DNA of 64,000 nt from Cryptomeria japonica (GCF_030272615.1 NC_081406.1:475686900-475750899); one strand, 5' to 3'; numbered from the stretch's first letter, positions 1-11,695 are shown. The notes: generated from the sequence alone by a model not told the origin. Made by a program: numbers and translations.

Positions 1-10
1 CCCGAGGGTA

Positions 11-2563
11 CTAGGACATCGATAGGTATTCGCCAATATGAGCGTACCAGGATGGTAAAACCGCAATCCGGAATAAGTGCGCATCCGGGAAATCATCATT
101 CACCCCCTCCGCTCGTTCTCCCGACTTGATTCGTGACAGTTGGTCAGCGATCACATGGCTCTTCCTTGGCCGTACTATAATGTTGAATGTGAATTCTTGC
201 AGTAATAATAGCCACCGACTCACCCGTCCTTGAATAATAGGTTTATTCACCAAGTACATCAAAGCTTGGTGATCTACATAGAAGGTGAAGGGTGTCGCCA
301 ACAAATAATGCCGGAACTTCTGTACTGCATAAACCATGCCGAGCGCTTCCCGTTCAGTTGTACTGTAATTCTTCTCAGCTTTCGAGAGTAGTCTACTGGC
401 GAAGTAGACCGGGTGATCCAACCCATGATCCCCAACTTGTGCTAATGTTGCACCTATTGCATAGTTGGAGGCGTCGACGTGCACATGAAATTCTCTGTCC
501 CAGTTTGGGTAGGCCAATATTGGTGCCGCCAACAGTCGTGATTTCAATTCTTTGAAGGATTCCGACTGCGCCGTTCCCCATACGTATGGTTCCCCTTTTC
601 TTGTGAGGTTATCTAGGGGGTAAGATATCTGGGAGAAATTTTTTATAAACCTTCGGTAATATCCGATGTGTCCCAAAAAAGATTTTACCCCTGAGACATC
701 GTGTGGGGGTTCCATCTCCACAATCACCCGAACTTTGTCCGGGTCTGTTTTAAGTCCCGCTTTACACACTATGTGCCCGAGTAGTCTACCCTGAGGTACC
801 ATGAATCTGCATTTCTTAGGGTTCAGTGCGAGTCGTGCCCTCCGGCACCTGTCCATACATTCTCCCAGTGCCTTCAGATGCGTCTCCTCCCCGCTGTACA
901 TGGACCAATCATCTAGGAACGCCTTGAAGTTACCCACGGACATCTTATCAAAAATGTGGAGAATTATTCGTTGGAACGTTGCCGGAGCATTGTAGAGACC
1001 GAAGGGCATCCGGTTGTAAGCATATACTCCGTCCTCCACCACAAATGTCGTCTTCAGCGTATCTTCCTCCGCTATTGATATCTGATTATAGCCGGAAAAT
1101 CCATCCATAAATGAATAGATTTCATGGCCGGCCACCTCTTCAAGAATGGAGTCCGTGAACGGTATGGGAAATGGATCCTTGATGGTAACTGCATTGAGTC
1201 GCCGGAAGTCCACACAAATCCGGATCTCGTTACCATCCTTTTTGAGAGATATTACGATGGGGGATACCCATTCGCTATTCTGTACCCTAAAGATAATCTT
1301 GGCCTCCAGCATTCGTTCAATCTCTTTTTGTACTTTTGCAGCATAGTTTTTATTCATCCTGTACGGTCGCTGCCGTACTGGTACTGCGCTTGGTACCAAC
1401 AGAATACGATGAACACATAACTCCGGTGGGACTCCCTTCAAATCCTTATAAGTCCATGCGAATACATCTTTGTACTCGGTGAAAATCTTGAATGCGGCTG
1501 TTTTCAGTATTGGGTTCCAATCATCTCCTACCAAGATGATTTTCTTATCCGTCTCCGTACCTAGATTCAAAGGTTTCAGCGTCGGTTCTTCATACTTCAT
1601 AGCCTCCTTGTTTCTAAATTGATGTGCGGGTACGGTGTCCATTGTGGCTTCTCCTTCCTTATACTCCCCGTATTCTGGAGGATATTGATCTGGCTCCTCT
1701 CCTTCTCCTTTGACGCTTAATATGTTACAGGAGGGTGAAAACATCTCATAGTCCTCCTGCTGCCAATGTAACAATCCATTTAGTGAATCTGTGTCATCCT
1801 CCGAACAGCAACCTCCGATTTTTAATATGCCTTCGGCATCTGGATCCATCCCCTCTCTCCCTTCGTCTCGTGGGTCATTTTCCCTCTCGGATTCAGATCC
1901 CGAGGAAGAGGCAAGTTCCTCGCTCACCAACTGCGTCCGGAGATCAATAGTGAATTTCTTGCCTCCGCTCTCCATCGAGAGTGTATTTCGTTTCCAGTTG
2001 TGGTTTGCTTTCGCTGCCACCAACCATCCTCTTCCAAGTATGGCGTCGTACCCTTTCTGCTTCAATGGAATGACCACGAAGTCGAGTACAAAAGGTTGTG
2101 CACCCACGGTGACTTGCTGTGCCATCAACATGCCGAGTTGTTTAATCCCGTGCTGGTCTGCACCTAGCAGGTTAAACGTAGGTGGCCACAGAGTGGGCTT
2201 TCCTAGCTTTTTCCATGTGTCCTCCGGAAGGACATTTACTCCGGAACCGCCGTCTACTATAGTATCTGTCAGGATGGTGCCCAGGATGCCCATCTCCACC
2301 ACGGCTGGGTGTCGGCCATTGTTGACGGTAAGTACAACTGGGTTTGTTGCCGAGTTTCCTAGTATGGGAGCGTCCATGTCTCCCGGTTTGGGTTTATCAA
2401 CCTTTGTGCCCAACAACATTGTCCCCAATTGCGGTATGGTGTGTAGGAGGTCTTCCAGTTTCACAGGTACCTCCATTTGGAGCATCTGCCGTACAATGTT
2501 CCTCTCCGCGTCTGTGCAGTAGGGTCCAGATGACTCGTGTGTCTCTCCCCGTTGGGCTTTCAT
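11..2563 (-). CDS. Pol: protease, reverse transcriptase, RNase H, element A (truncated)
   Basis: An 850-codon open frame. Protease lies near residues 70-215 with the unusual core VDGGSGVNVLP and the later ILGRGWL motif. RT lies near residues 395-570, with RICVDFRRLN, MDGFSGYNQI, MPFGLYNAPATFQ and the catalytic FLDD box (AFLDDWSMYS). RNase H follows (HVHVDASNYAIGATL, YFASRLLSKAEKNYSTTERE, YVDHQALMYL). The stop at 11-13 appears premature, because the related copy in element B reads on toward integrase. The catalytic RT residues look intact here, unlike in element B. The first methionine is only the first ATG after an upstream stop; the frame continues from gag. Confidence 0.85.
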   Translation of the reverse strand: MKAQRGETHESSGPYCTDAERNIVRQMLQMEVPVKLEDLLHTIPQLGTMLLGTKVDKPKPGDMDAPILGNSATNPVVLTVNNGRHPAVVEMGILGTILTDTIVDGGSGVNVLPEDTWKKLGKPTLWPPTFNLLGADQHGIKQLGMLMAQQVTVGAQPFVLDFVVIPLKQKGYDAILGRGWLVAAKANHNWKRNTLSMESGGKKFTIDLRTQLVSEELASSSGSESERENDPRDEGREGMDPDAEGILKIGGCCSEDDTDSLNGLLHWQQEDYEMFSPSCNILSVKGEGEEPDQYPPEYGEYKEGEATMDTVPAHQFRNKEAMKYEEPTLKPLNLGTETDKKIILVGDDWNPILKTAAFKIFTEYKDVFAWTYKDLKGVPPELCVHRILLVPSAVPVRQRPYRMNKNYAAKVQKEIERMLEAKIIFRVQNSEWVSPIVISLKKDGNEIRICVDFRRLNAVTIKDPFPIPFTDSILEEVAGHEIYSFMDGFSGYNQISIAEEDTLKTTFVVEDGVYAYNRMPFGLYNAPATFQRIILHIFDKMSVGNFKAFLDDWSMYSGEETHLKALGECMDRCRRARLALNPKKCRFMVPQGRLLGHIVCKAGLKTDPDKVRVIVEMEPPHDVSGVKSFLGHIGYYRRFIKNFSQISYPLDNLTRKGEPYVWGTAQSESFKELKSRLLAAPILAYPNWDREFHVHVDASNYAIGATLAQVGDHGLDHPVYFASRLLSKAEKNYSTTEREALGMVYAVQKFRHYLLATPFTFYVDHQALMYLVNKPIIQGRVSRWLLLLQEFTFNIIVRPRKSHVIADQLSRIKSGERAEGVNDDFPDAHLFRIAVLPSWYAHIGEYLSMS

Positions 2564-2592
2564 GGCCCTTTATATTTCCTCCCTTGCCTCCG

Positions 2593-4378
2593 TCATTCTC
2601 TGCTTCTCCGTGCGGGGATGGGGGTATCGGGCTTCCTTTGCCTGCCTCGAGTAAGAGCAAGGATGGCTTCTCTACCCCGTGTGTTGCCTTTGATAGCAAT
2701 TAGATTGGCCCCTACGCCAGACTTCGGACAATCGGCATCTTCATGGTCACCGGGGCCACACCACCGACATAGCTTTTGAGCGGTGTCATTGTTATTACTC
2801 TCGTGCATAATGCCCCCATTGATTGCAAGCCCTACATTGAATCATCGGGCGTCCTTTCGCATCGTATTGGACCCTGTTTTTGGTGGAATTATTATTATTC
2901 CCCCGTCCGCCTCGTCGATTTCCCCGGTAGCCTCCGGAAGATGCATTATTGTTTGAATCCGATGTGGAGGGCTGCTCATGTGCAAAGAGCACTTGCTGGT
3001 TATGTGCCTTCAGATTGTATGGGCATTCTTTCGTAGAATGTCCCATGATCTGGCAGATGTCACAAAATACCTTCTTGGGACAGGCACCTTTTGTGTGGCC
3101 GCTTTCCTTACAATCCGTGCACCACAATTCATCATCCTTGCCTGTGGTCCCCTTCACTGTCTTAAACTCTTTTAACATTGGTTCCATATCCTTCTGAAGG
3201 GCCGTGACTTTCTTCTTCGGCTTCTCATCACTGCTACTCTCTTCTTCCGACGTATCATCTTCAGAGGATGACGAAGATCTATTCTTCTTCTTTTTGGCCG
3301 TCTTATTTTCACTTTCCAAGTCCATGGCCCGGTTGTATGCATCATCGTAGGATGTCGGAGGCACAATTTTCATCTTTCGTCGTAGCTTAGGGTTCAAACC
3401 CTCGACAAACCACCGCTTCTTTAAGCCATCAGCCGGTTAGCTTTCCATCTTTCCGACTAATTCCTTCAGTCGGCGGCCATACGCCCGTACGATCTCCTTC
3501 TTTCCTTGCTTTGTTCCATAGATTTCGGAGACTATCTCATTATCATCTCGGAGAAGCCGAAATTCCTTCTCGAATGCTTTGTTCAATTCATCCCACATAG
3601 TTACCCCGGTTTTATCCAAGTCTGAATACTAGTCAATAGCCACTCCTCTCAGTGTGGCGGGGAACTGCTTCATCCATTCAGCCTGGTCAGTCACCCCGTT
3701 GGCTGTCTAGATGGTTTCGCATGTACGGCAATGCTGTGCGGGATCATCTTTGCTATCCCTGTTGAATTTGGGCAACTTCTGTTTGGTCGCCATTGATGGA
3801 AATCGTCTACTTGGAGGTGGTTGTGGCTGTGTTTGCCCTCCGGCGCTGCTCCCTCCGATGCCGCTGATGTCTCCTGTGGTGGTGACCGAAGGTGCGGTGT
3901 TCTGCCTTGTACCTACCGTGCGGTTACTTCCTCCGATGCCGCTGATGTCTCCTGTGGTGGTGACCGAAGGTACGGTGTTCTGCCTTGTACCTACCGTGCG
4001 GTTAGCTTCCCCTTCGTCGTCACCCGTGCCCGGCTCCCTTCGGTGATCCTCCCTTTGTGGCGTGAGAGATAAGTTTTTGAACCGATCTCGAGTCTCTTCA
4101 ACTAGTTCTCTCCGTAACCTAGTTTCCTCCAGAAACTCTTCAAGGCTTCTCGCTCTACCGTAGTCTGGTGACGCGTAGAAATTCCCCTCGGCTTCTGCAC
4201 CTTCCGTGACACCTCCTCGGTTCCCTTCGGGCAACCCTTCGGCAGGTCGTCCTTCGGCAAGTTGCCTCAGCCTCCGTCTACGTTCTACACATTGTTCCAG
4301 AATCAAAGCCTTCTACGCAGCCTCCCACTCGTCGGTTTCTAATTTCTTATTTCTGTCTTTATTCAGTAAATTGGGCAT
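2593..4378 (-). pseudogene. Gag polyprotein region, element A (broken)
   Basis: Gag starts at the minus-strand ATG at 4,378 (MPNLLNKDRNKK). It has a glycine/threonine-rich linker with an internal repeat (NRTVGTRQNTVPSVTTTGD occurs twice, about 4,000-3,860), a capsid-like segment, an acidic and lysine-rich tract, and CCHC zinc knuckles: CTDCKESGHTKGAC, CDICQIMGHSTKEC, the partly broken CRACNQWGHYARE, and CRWCGPGDHEDADC in a shifted frame. The knuckles normally bind the element's RNA during packaging. In-frame stops and an indel near 2,800 disrupt the frame; otherwise gag and pol share one frame. Confidence 0.8.
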
Positions 4379-4531
4379 TAATTGTGGTACAATTTCATGT
4401 TTCACAACACATAAATCACAACACAACACGTCTTTATTAATTCATTCTTTTGTATACAATCAACATAATTCTTCTGCTTCTAACAGTGTTCTTTATTTGT
4501 CTCCCTTCACAATTTAAGGATTATTTGTCCT

Positions 4532-4885
4532 TCATTGGTCTTCTCTATGTCCATCATCGCGGCGCTCGTGAAATTCTCGTAAGATTTGCTGTCGTCGGTT
4601 CTCCCGGTAGGTGTCTTCTCTGCGGTTTTGAAGAGCCAAAAATGCTTGAGCCAGAAGGTTAGGCAAATTGCTCATCAACCGATTCACCGCCGGGCTTACC
4701 CCAAGCGTGCTCCACACAGCATCCTCTGGAACAGCCTCAATGGTGGCTTCCCTCCGTACGTGTGTTTCGATGGCCGCCTGAAGGATGCAAGAGAAATCTT
4801 TTGTGAGTGCTCATTCTCCTTCGAACAGTTCTTGGTGATCTTCGTCAGGGTTACTGCTCGTCCCCTCGGGCAATGGTTGTCCCAT
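4532..4885 (-). pseudogene. Short ORF upstream of gag, element A
   Basis: About 118 codons begin at the minus-strand ATG giving MGQPLPEGTS and run to a stop at 4,532. An in-frame TGA follows FEGE, where element B still reads FEGEKTLTKD, so this copy is broken. The C-terminal half (SPAVNRLMSNLPNLLAQ, then an arginine-rich tail) is nearly the same as in element B at 51,824-52,168. The function is unknown. Conservation between two diverged copies suggests it was a real reading frame upstream of gag rather than chance. Confidence 0.55.
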
Positions 4886-4931
4886 TATCCCTGTGCCATG
4901 TAGTATATTCCCGTCCCTCCCGGAATAATTT

Positions 4932-4945
4932 CGGCAACGGCGCCA
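4932..4945 (-). other. Primer binding site of element A
   Basis: On the minus strand this reads TGGCGCCGTTGCCG, two bases after the LTR end. It is the PBS class used by Tat/Athila-type elements, complementary to a tRNA 3' end (tRNA-Asp or tRNA-Arg are the usual candidates). Which tRNA is used was not tested. Confidence 0.7.
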
Positions 4946-4947
4946 AA

Positions 4948-5195
4948 TGTTTACCTCACTGGGTAAACAGGAAGAATACAGAAATCGAACAGCAATGCAC
5001 AATGCAAATACAAAAGAAGTACCAGAATAAGCTTGCCATTAATGTCAAAAGATGCTCATATTATAATCTATCGTCCCCATTACCTGTCCTCCAACACCCG
5101 GAGGTGGTACAATATATGACAGCCGAAGGGGTGCGACACAACCGTCGCGACTCCAACTACCTACCCGTCGGCTAACTAACTATCAATAATTAACA
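4948..5195 (-). repeat. 5' LTR of element A
   Basis: This segment of about 248 bp reads TGTTAATTATTG at its 5' end on the minus strand and ends GGTAAACA just before the PBS. Its size and position match the LTR of element B at 51,482-51,753. The 3' LTR would lie left of the window, so the boundary rests on the TG...CA ends and the PBS only. Confidence 0.6.
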
Positions 5196-5638
5196 TTACT
5201 AAACTATACATTTTTTCCCGATAACAGTTGTGGGAGGTTTTTTAGATATAGTTTAGTTTTTTTTTCTTCCACTTGGGTAAGTGATGTTTACTCTAATCAT
5301 TTCATGGTGTTGGTATGTATATATTAAGATGAGGCTTTGAGGATTTGAAATGACCTACCACCCTTTTGTGACAAATTTTTTGCAACTTCCTAACTTACTT
5401 TTCAATAATCTACTGTTCAGTCATTAAGTGAAGCACTCTGCACCCTCAATGATTGTTACCCATATATGCATTTTGTCCACATGAGCATTAGCCAATCATT
5501 TGTATTCATGTAAGAGTAACATGTATAGTGTTCATAGAGTTCTCAGAAAATTGTCTTAAGAATTTTCATCAAACTTCATTTAGTTTTAAGATCAAAAGAT
5601 TAATACATATTTTGCCATTACAATTCCTTACCTAAAAT
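5196..5638. other. Non-coding stretch between element A and the MITE
   Basis: AT-rich sequence without a coding signal or repeat that I could recognise. It may be an upstream intron of the channel gene or intergenic DNA. Confidence 0.4.
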
Positions 5639-5709
5639 CTCAGTTACTGGTTCTTGCCAAAAATGGCCGGGTCCTGGTCCTGGTTCATGCCTGGTCTTGG
5701 TCCGAGCCT

Positions 5710-5832
5710 GGTTCGACCTGGGTCCCACCTGGGTCTTGCCCAGGCGGCTGGGTTCCCTGTGGGTCTTGTGTGGCAGGACCCACAGGGAACCCAGCCGCCT
5801 GGGTAGGACTCGGGTGGGACCCAGGTCGAACC
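5710..5832. repeat. GC-rich hairpin inside the MITE
   Basis: A perfect 27-bp inverted repeat (5,739-5,765 and 5,777-5,803) surrounds an 11-nt loop. A further 20-bp perfect pairing at the outside starts GGTTCGACCTGGG at 5,710 and ends at 5,832. The GC content is far above the surrounding AT-rich DNA. Confidence 0.9.
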
Positions 5833-6179
5833 AAGGAGGACCCGGGTGAACCCAAGCCCGTGGGTTCCCAAAAACAGGGCCCACGGGTTAGAAAACAAAG
5901 AAAAACTATTTTTTTAATCTTATTTTAACATTTTGAAACTTGAATCAGTTGAAACTTGAAACTTGAATATTATCTTTTTTGCAAATTATGAATATGATAT
6001 TACATTTATGATTTACGATATATCAATAACAGAATATTTATTGGCATTGGCAATTATGGATTTATGATTTATATGTTATCATTTATGTATCATTGTATGG
6101 GAAAGTTACATTGTATGTTTGAACTGTGAACATATATAATTTTGATGTTTGAAGTTTGAACATATATATGTATAAATTA

Positions 6180-6206
6180 AAAAATATATATATATATATA
6201 TATATG
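6180..6206. repeat. (TA)n microsatellite
   Basis: A run of about 12 TA dinucleotides inside the MITE, just left of its right subterminal repeats. Confidence 0.85.
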
Positions 6207-6318
6207 TACGGACGAACCCGTACCCGTACCCAAATTTATTTATTTTTTGCCAAATCCGCGAATCCGTACCCGAATCCGAACCTGAATCCGAACCAGAACT
6301 GGTAACTTAGCCTAAAAT

Positions 6319-7780
6319 CATAAACAATAATTAACAACTGTGAGCTTTATCTATTGCCAATCCAAAATTTACTGCTGTCACTTACAATATAGCACCAAAT
6401 ATATACAAGAACTGTCTAGAGCTCCCAAGATATCCATGTCCAAGTGAAATAGAATATCCAACACCCAAGTCTGCAGTAAGAATCCTTTATTTTGCAATCT
6501 CAGTCTGAAAGATATAGTAATCTTGAAGACAGAATGTTTGAAGACTGTAGATTGATGATGATTTCTAAATCGGAACTGTAAGATAACAGCAGCAAGGTTT
6601 CCACTTAGAAACTGAGAATACTCCTTTTCAAGTATGCAATGAAGTCTTCAAAGTCACCTCTTGAATGTTACCATTACTTTGAGCACTCAGAAATTGCTTG
6701 CAACATTAAATACCTTTGGCACAGAACTTAAATCTCCTACACACCATGTATCTCTATCACTGTTGTAGCTCCAGGCTTAGCACTAGCTTTTACAGGGGCG
6801 ATTTTCAATAAATTACCAAATAAATCCTCTAAGACCTCCATTGTTTCCAGCTGACAACTGCATGATTTGATTGGTTTACCAAGGGGCCAGTTATAACAAT
6901 ATTTTCCCTCATGTCACTCAAAGGACAAACAATGCCACTATTTGTCTTTTCTAAATACCCTCTAAGCCGCGATTATATTACTTGCCATGACTTCTCTTAA
7001 TTTTTTGTCTTTAGCATATGACGGCCAACTCAAATGTTTAACCTCCATGCAGCTGTTAGGTGTTTCTGTTATTTTTCGGTGGCTTATCTCTAATTTGTCT
7101 TATCTGCAATATTCTTTCCCTAATTTGTCATATTTGCATTTGTCTTTTTGTGTATATTGCCTTTTTCTTTGATTCCTCTTTCAAACTACTTGTGTGAGAC
7201 TTAGACGAATCGAAAGGGCTACGCTAAAGTTGGTTTTATCTTTTTTTAATTTTGTCTTCTAGTGCCAGACAAACCTGCAATATATCTTTTTCCTGCATGG
7301 TATACTCAAGAAATCCTGTGCCTTATTTAAACTCCAGGTACCAATAATTGATTAAATTTTTTATTTTTCTTTCAAGTTGGTAATTAGCAAAAGATAAATA
7401 AGCTCTTGCATAGGCAGCTCAAAAATGAAACTCTGATTTATTTCCCAAAGCTCTGAAATCTTCAAAACTGACAACTATAAATACCTTATTCTTTGAATGC
7501 TCACATTGAGACCCTACATGAATCCCACAGCAGTGACCTACGTAGATCTTCCACCACTGAAGCCAATCTTGTGATGTCCCCATCCAATCTGTAAAAACCA
7601 AACAAGGTTCCGTCAAGTGATGTTAATATTGAGAAAGCTCCTTGTATTATCTTTCAAAATAATAAAGAACATTCAAAACCCATACAATGAAGACCAATAT
7701 ATTCCTATAAATTGCAGGCCTAAGAGAAGATAGAAGATTTAATAAGTTTTAATTGAATATTGAAATTTATTCATAACAAC
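6319..7780. other. Stretch with no recognised gene
   Basis: AT-rich sequence with a short T-rich tract near 7,080-7,170 (repeated ATTTGTCTTAT/ATTTGTCATAT units). Short open frames exist on both strands, but none resembles a known protein or is bounded by convincing splice sites. It is probably intron or decayed repeat. Confidence 0.4.
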
Positions 7781-8775
7781 GGAATCACAGCTAGAAACGG
7801 ATATGTGAATTGGAGGGAATCATCGATTAAGGAGTGTATAAGGAAGAGGCTGAAGTCTCACAGCCGTGAGAAGCAATAGGTAATTATTTCATCCCATATG
7901 ATTGACGCCCTATCCCAAGGAAAGTCAGGACTATCAAGCAAAGAGCAAACAATTCCCGCAATACATTAATGTTTGCGTACATGATGAATTGTCTAGAGTG
8001 ACTTGGCTGAGACTAGAAACTGAGGAGTATGAGGCAACAACAAGTAATACTAAGTCTTCCACGATAGTGATTAAGGAAGAATTTATATCATTGAGAATTC
8101 AAAATCTTTCTCAATATGACAGCGCTTGTAATAGTTAAGATCAATGGACATGATAATTACCTCAATGGCCAGCTAAGGAAGATTAATTACCTATTGTCAA
8201 TCAATAGTGATTATAGTCTTCGAAGGCATCTAACAGCAAGGAACATGATATACGGCAGTATTAGTAATACAACGACATATCGAGACTTCATAAAGATTGT
8301 TTCACAGATCATCATTAGCAACTAAATCTATCACCAGTATGATCGGTGATTACAATCTATATTAGTTAATAGCCTGTAGTTTAAGGATGATCAACTATAA
8401 TATCGTTCTAACCAGTTCCGTTAGTTAGTAACACCACAATCATAATCGATAACATTATTATTATGATTAGATATGAGGAGGCAGTGATTACCAAGGCATC
8501 GATAACTCTAAATTATAATTAATATTATGGCATGATGAAGTTATGAAGAGATGTGAGGTGATGACAATCACCAGCAATTACATGAGACTTAATGAAGAGA
8601 TGCAATTACTACATTAAGACAGTGATCATAATAAAGACTTCTTGTTTGTTATAAAGAGATGTATCTAGTTATGAGAGGTTCGAACCAAGAGAGACATTAT
8701 TCCTCATATTCAAAAGATGTGACTCTTCAATTCAAGAGAAATAAGAATTAGATCAAACTCATCCACCAAGGGGGA

Positions 8776-9418
8776 GTTTATATCGGATATTTCTTATCCA
8801 GATGGGAATGGTTCGGTAAGGGGGTTGCAAGATGGGATAGAAAATAGTGGCAGACTTCTACAGACATATCTGAAACATCACCAGTAATTATTGTTGCAAG
8901 CATATAGTTTCAGATCAGGACAACAATTCCTCACTGTAAGTAATATCATATTGGCATATACCTCTGCATGTCCATAAAGATCTATAAGCAACAGCAGACC
9001 ATCGTATCATACTAAAATGATAGTTGGAATCATAATTTCAAATTCATATCAACATATCAAGAAGAGCTTTACATCAGTAAATTCAGTGAGATGAAAAAGA
9101 TTTCTTTGTATATCTACCAATCTTTCATATCTGAGATAGAAAGATAATCTTATCAATAATGTATTAAGTAAACCAAATCATCTCGCATATGTTTTAGAAC
9201 TTCATCAAAGATAGCAGCTATTTAGTTCTCATATATATTATAATAACAACATAATATCAATTGTATTTCGTAATAAACATTATTTTAAAGTAGATCAACT
9301 TCTATTGTTGTTATCTCAAGCAGTATTTGTGATTATTAAGGAAATAAGTCTCTTACAATTGATCCTTGCAAGTTAAAATGTCGCTATTTCTTAAATTATA
9401 AAATAAGGGGACATTACA
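8776..9418 (+). repeat. Possible LTR fragment ending GGGGACATTACA
   Basis: A purine run, AAGGGGGAG, at about 8,768-8,776 resembles a polypurine tract. The following 640 bp ends in GGGGACATTACA, the same terminus used by the LTRs ending at 14,825 and 63,828. The left end lacks the TGTAATGTCCCC start expected of that family, so this may be a truncated or different LTR. The 1 kb to its left contains only short broken frames. Confidence 0.35.
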
Positions 9419-9505
9419 AATCTCTTCAAAAGGGTTTTTGTCCTCGAAAAGAATAAAACAACAATTTTGAAAACCTTGAGGGTTTCTCCAAAAACAAACT
9501 ATTAG

Positions 9506-9710
9506 AATTAAGTGAGCGACTTCTGGGTTTGATTGTGTGCAAGTTTTTAATCATCAACGTTTCGGATCACACTCCGTGATCCATCACCAGGATGAATGAG
9601 AGTTCAAGGAAATGAAAAATTCATTCCGATGATGGATCACGGAGTGTGATCCGAAACATTGATGATTAAAAACTTGCACACAATCAAATCCAGAAGTCGC
9701 TCACTTAATT
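9506..9710. repeat. Foldback element with 92-bp arms
   Basis: Arms at 9,506-9,597 and 9,619-9,710 are reverse complements with about five mismatches, separated by a 21-nt loop. They begin AATTAAGTGAGCGACTTCTG and end with its complement. Each arm also contains a smaller palindrome, GGATCACACTCCGTGATCC. No ORF is present. It could be a foldback MITE; a transcript across it would form a long hairpin. Confidence 0.88.
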
Positions 9711-11689
9711 ATTATGGATTGTGGAAATCTGATAGAATTAAAATATTAGAATCGTCAACATAATAAATGAGCTCCTCAAACGCCTTGTTATATTTTTTCC
9801 AGCCAACTTTTGGAAAGCTTCATTTTAAAAATACTTTTATTAATCTAAACTCCAAAAAAGACCTTTTCATTAAAATAATGAAAAGTTGGCACTTAAGCTC
9901 CTTGTATTATGTGGGAAAGATTTAAAACATTTCGCCCTGGTTCCCGCAAGCTATAACACTAAGGTGAGCTATTAATATTTTAATTAATTTTTAGCAACCT
10001 TAGTAAAAATAATTAAAATAAGCCACCAATACACCAAATTGGCTAAAGTTGTTGGAACAAATCGGAATTAAAATTTGATCACGTTGGAGTGATTCTGATG
10101 AAGAATAATGACAAACGGAGCCAACTGGGCGACTTACTATAAATAGAGTCTCTCCAAGATACTTGGAGACCAAACTAGAAGTTGAAAATAACATCTGAAA
10201 GATGCATATAAGTCCTCCAGAACAACTGAGCTCACTAGAATCATCAAATAAGTCATTTGACCAAAGAAACACCCATTGAGAAAGTCAAAGTCAATTGCAG
10301 TGCAAGAGAAGCCTACAATTGGGGCATTACAATCCTCCTTACTGAAAGATTGCTTGTCGGCAAGCAATGCTTGCACAAAACTAGAAACACCAATCCAATT
10401 CGGACTAAAACAAAATAATTTCTTGGGGTCCCATGTCAACCCCAGAGAAGAACCACCATGTTGACATTGCGCCACTCTGATCATAACTGTAAATCCGTTG
10501 TGGCAAATCTGCATTCTCCTCTCTTGAGATGTCAAAAAGTAACCAGGATCATGATTCAAATTGAAATACTTGAAAAGACTGTAATCTATTCTATGAAGCA
10601 TATTACGTGAAGGCATCTGAGTGAAATCTCACTCAAAAATCTCATTGCCAATCACGATCCTAGGCAACAGTAAAGACACCACGCTCAACCCAAAAAAAAA
10701 ACCCAAGACTCACTCCTCATGACATCACAAAAATGAATATGATTAATTGTTGTGACAACTCTACAATCAGCCAACCAAGGAATGGCTAGGATTGATTTCG
10801 AATCAAAGGGCGAGATTACAAAATAAAATGCTAATTAGCGTTTGTTACAACTAACTACCTCTTGACCAATGAGAAAATTACATTTGGGGACACTTGTTCT
10901 TCTGCTAAATATAAACCAAGAAAAATCGAAAGTTGTTGCATTGTGGTGTATGCCTGCTCAAAGCTTCTGTGGATAAGTCAGGTTCATTGAACTTAGACAT
11001 GTTGACTTGGAAAAATCTGATTGGCTAGAAGATGACAAGGTACCACCTCAGGGTGTTGGATGTCCTCCTTGGTCACTCCGTTCTTCTTCCACGTACTTGC
11101 CTTAGAATATGTTTCCTTGTTGACGACTTTGTCCTTTGCACTTGCTTCTTCCTAGCTTTGATCTTGGATTCCTTTCAAGATTTTGATCTCTTCTTCTTAC
11201 TTTCATTTGAATCTTTGAGATTTGGAAGTCTCCCCTTGGAGCAAATGTCTGAACTTGAAGTTATTAAAGTTTTCTTTCTTGATTGCTTTGAAATTCCTCT
11301 TGCTTGAACTTTACTGATGTTATTCCTTGGTATTCTCCAATTTGTGTCAAGAAATTGTCTAAGTATGGAAGTTTGTTTGGAATACTCTTTTTTGTCACCA
11401 TCTATTTCTGATTGAGAGATTTTCTTTAATTCTTCAGGAGATGAAATCCTTCAAGAAGTTGCCTTGATTGCTTCAATAGGTCTGGGATTGTAGATGAAAT
11501 CTCCCAAGAAGTCCGAATATTTTTTTATATTTTCACCAAGTCTGACAACTTTTCTTTCTTGATGTCTGGAAATTCTTTCAAGTGCCTTGAATTTGGAGAA
11601 GAGTTTCTCTATGCTTTAGCCAGAATGGAGGTGAAATATACCCCCTTAATTTTTCAATTTTCACACACAACATACAACACCCACTAGCA
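9711..11689. other. Long stretch with no recognised gene
   Basis: This stretch holds only short frames, the longest a minus-strand frame of 159 codons at 10,137-10,616. It matches nothing I recognise, and broken frames also run through the opposite strand. 11,030-11,640 is a T-rich tract with repeated TTCTTGATTGCTTTGA-like words, resembling decayed retroelement non-coding DNA. Confidence 0.35.
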
Positions 11690-11695
11690 TTAGCA

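Larger units (their letters stand above)
1..5195 (-). mobile_element. Ty3/gypsy LTR retrotransposon, Tat/Athila-like, 5' part (element A)
   Basis: Reading leftward from 5,195 there is an LTR, a primer binding site, a short ORF, gag with zinc knuckles, then protease, reverse transcriptase and RNase H. The window edge cuts the element before integrase. It is clearly related to element B at 51,482-61,082, which has the same gene order and very similar proteins. The protease has D-G-G-S-G in place of the usual D-S/T-G core, and the PBS is of the TGGCGCCGTTGCC type; both fit the Tat/Athila branch of plant Ty3 elements, though the exact lineage is inference. Gag and the short ORF carry in-frame stops, so this copy is not autonomous. 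Confidence 0.88.
5639..6310. mobile_element. hAT-type MITE, 672 bp
   Basis: The ends form an imperfect inverted repeat: CTCAGTTACTGGTTCT on the left, and CTAAGTTACCAGTTCT as the complement of the right end. The element is flanked by a perfect 8-bp direct repeat CCTAAAAT (5,631-5,638 and 6,311-6,318), the size made by hAT transposases. Both subterminal regions are rich in GGTTCGACC-like or CGAACCCGTACCC-like short repeats, and similar ones occur near both ends of the large hAT element at 28,210-48,282. There is no transposase, so it would have moved in trans. Confidence 0.8.

Noticed and set aside
1791-2522. 243-codon plus-strand ORF
   Set aside because: It is the antisense shadow of the protease region of element A.
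7419-7616. Minus-strand exon
   Set aside because: 65 codons without family similarity or convincing splice sites.
10137-10616. 159-codon minus-strand gene
   Set aside because: No recognisable domain, no splice context, and the opposite strand also has long frames; probably chance.
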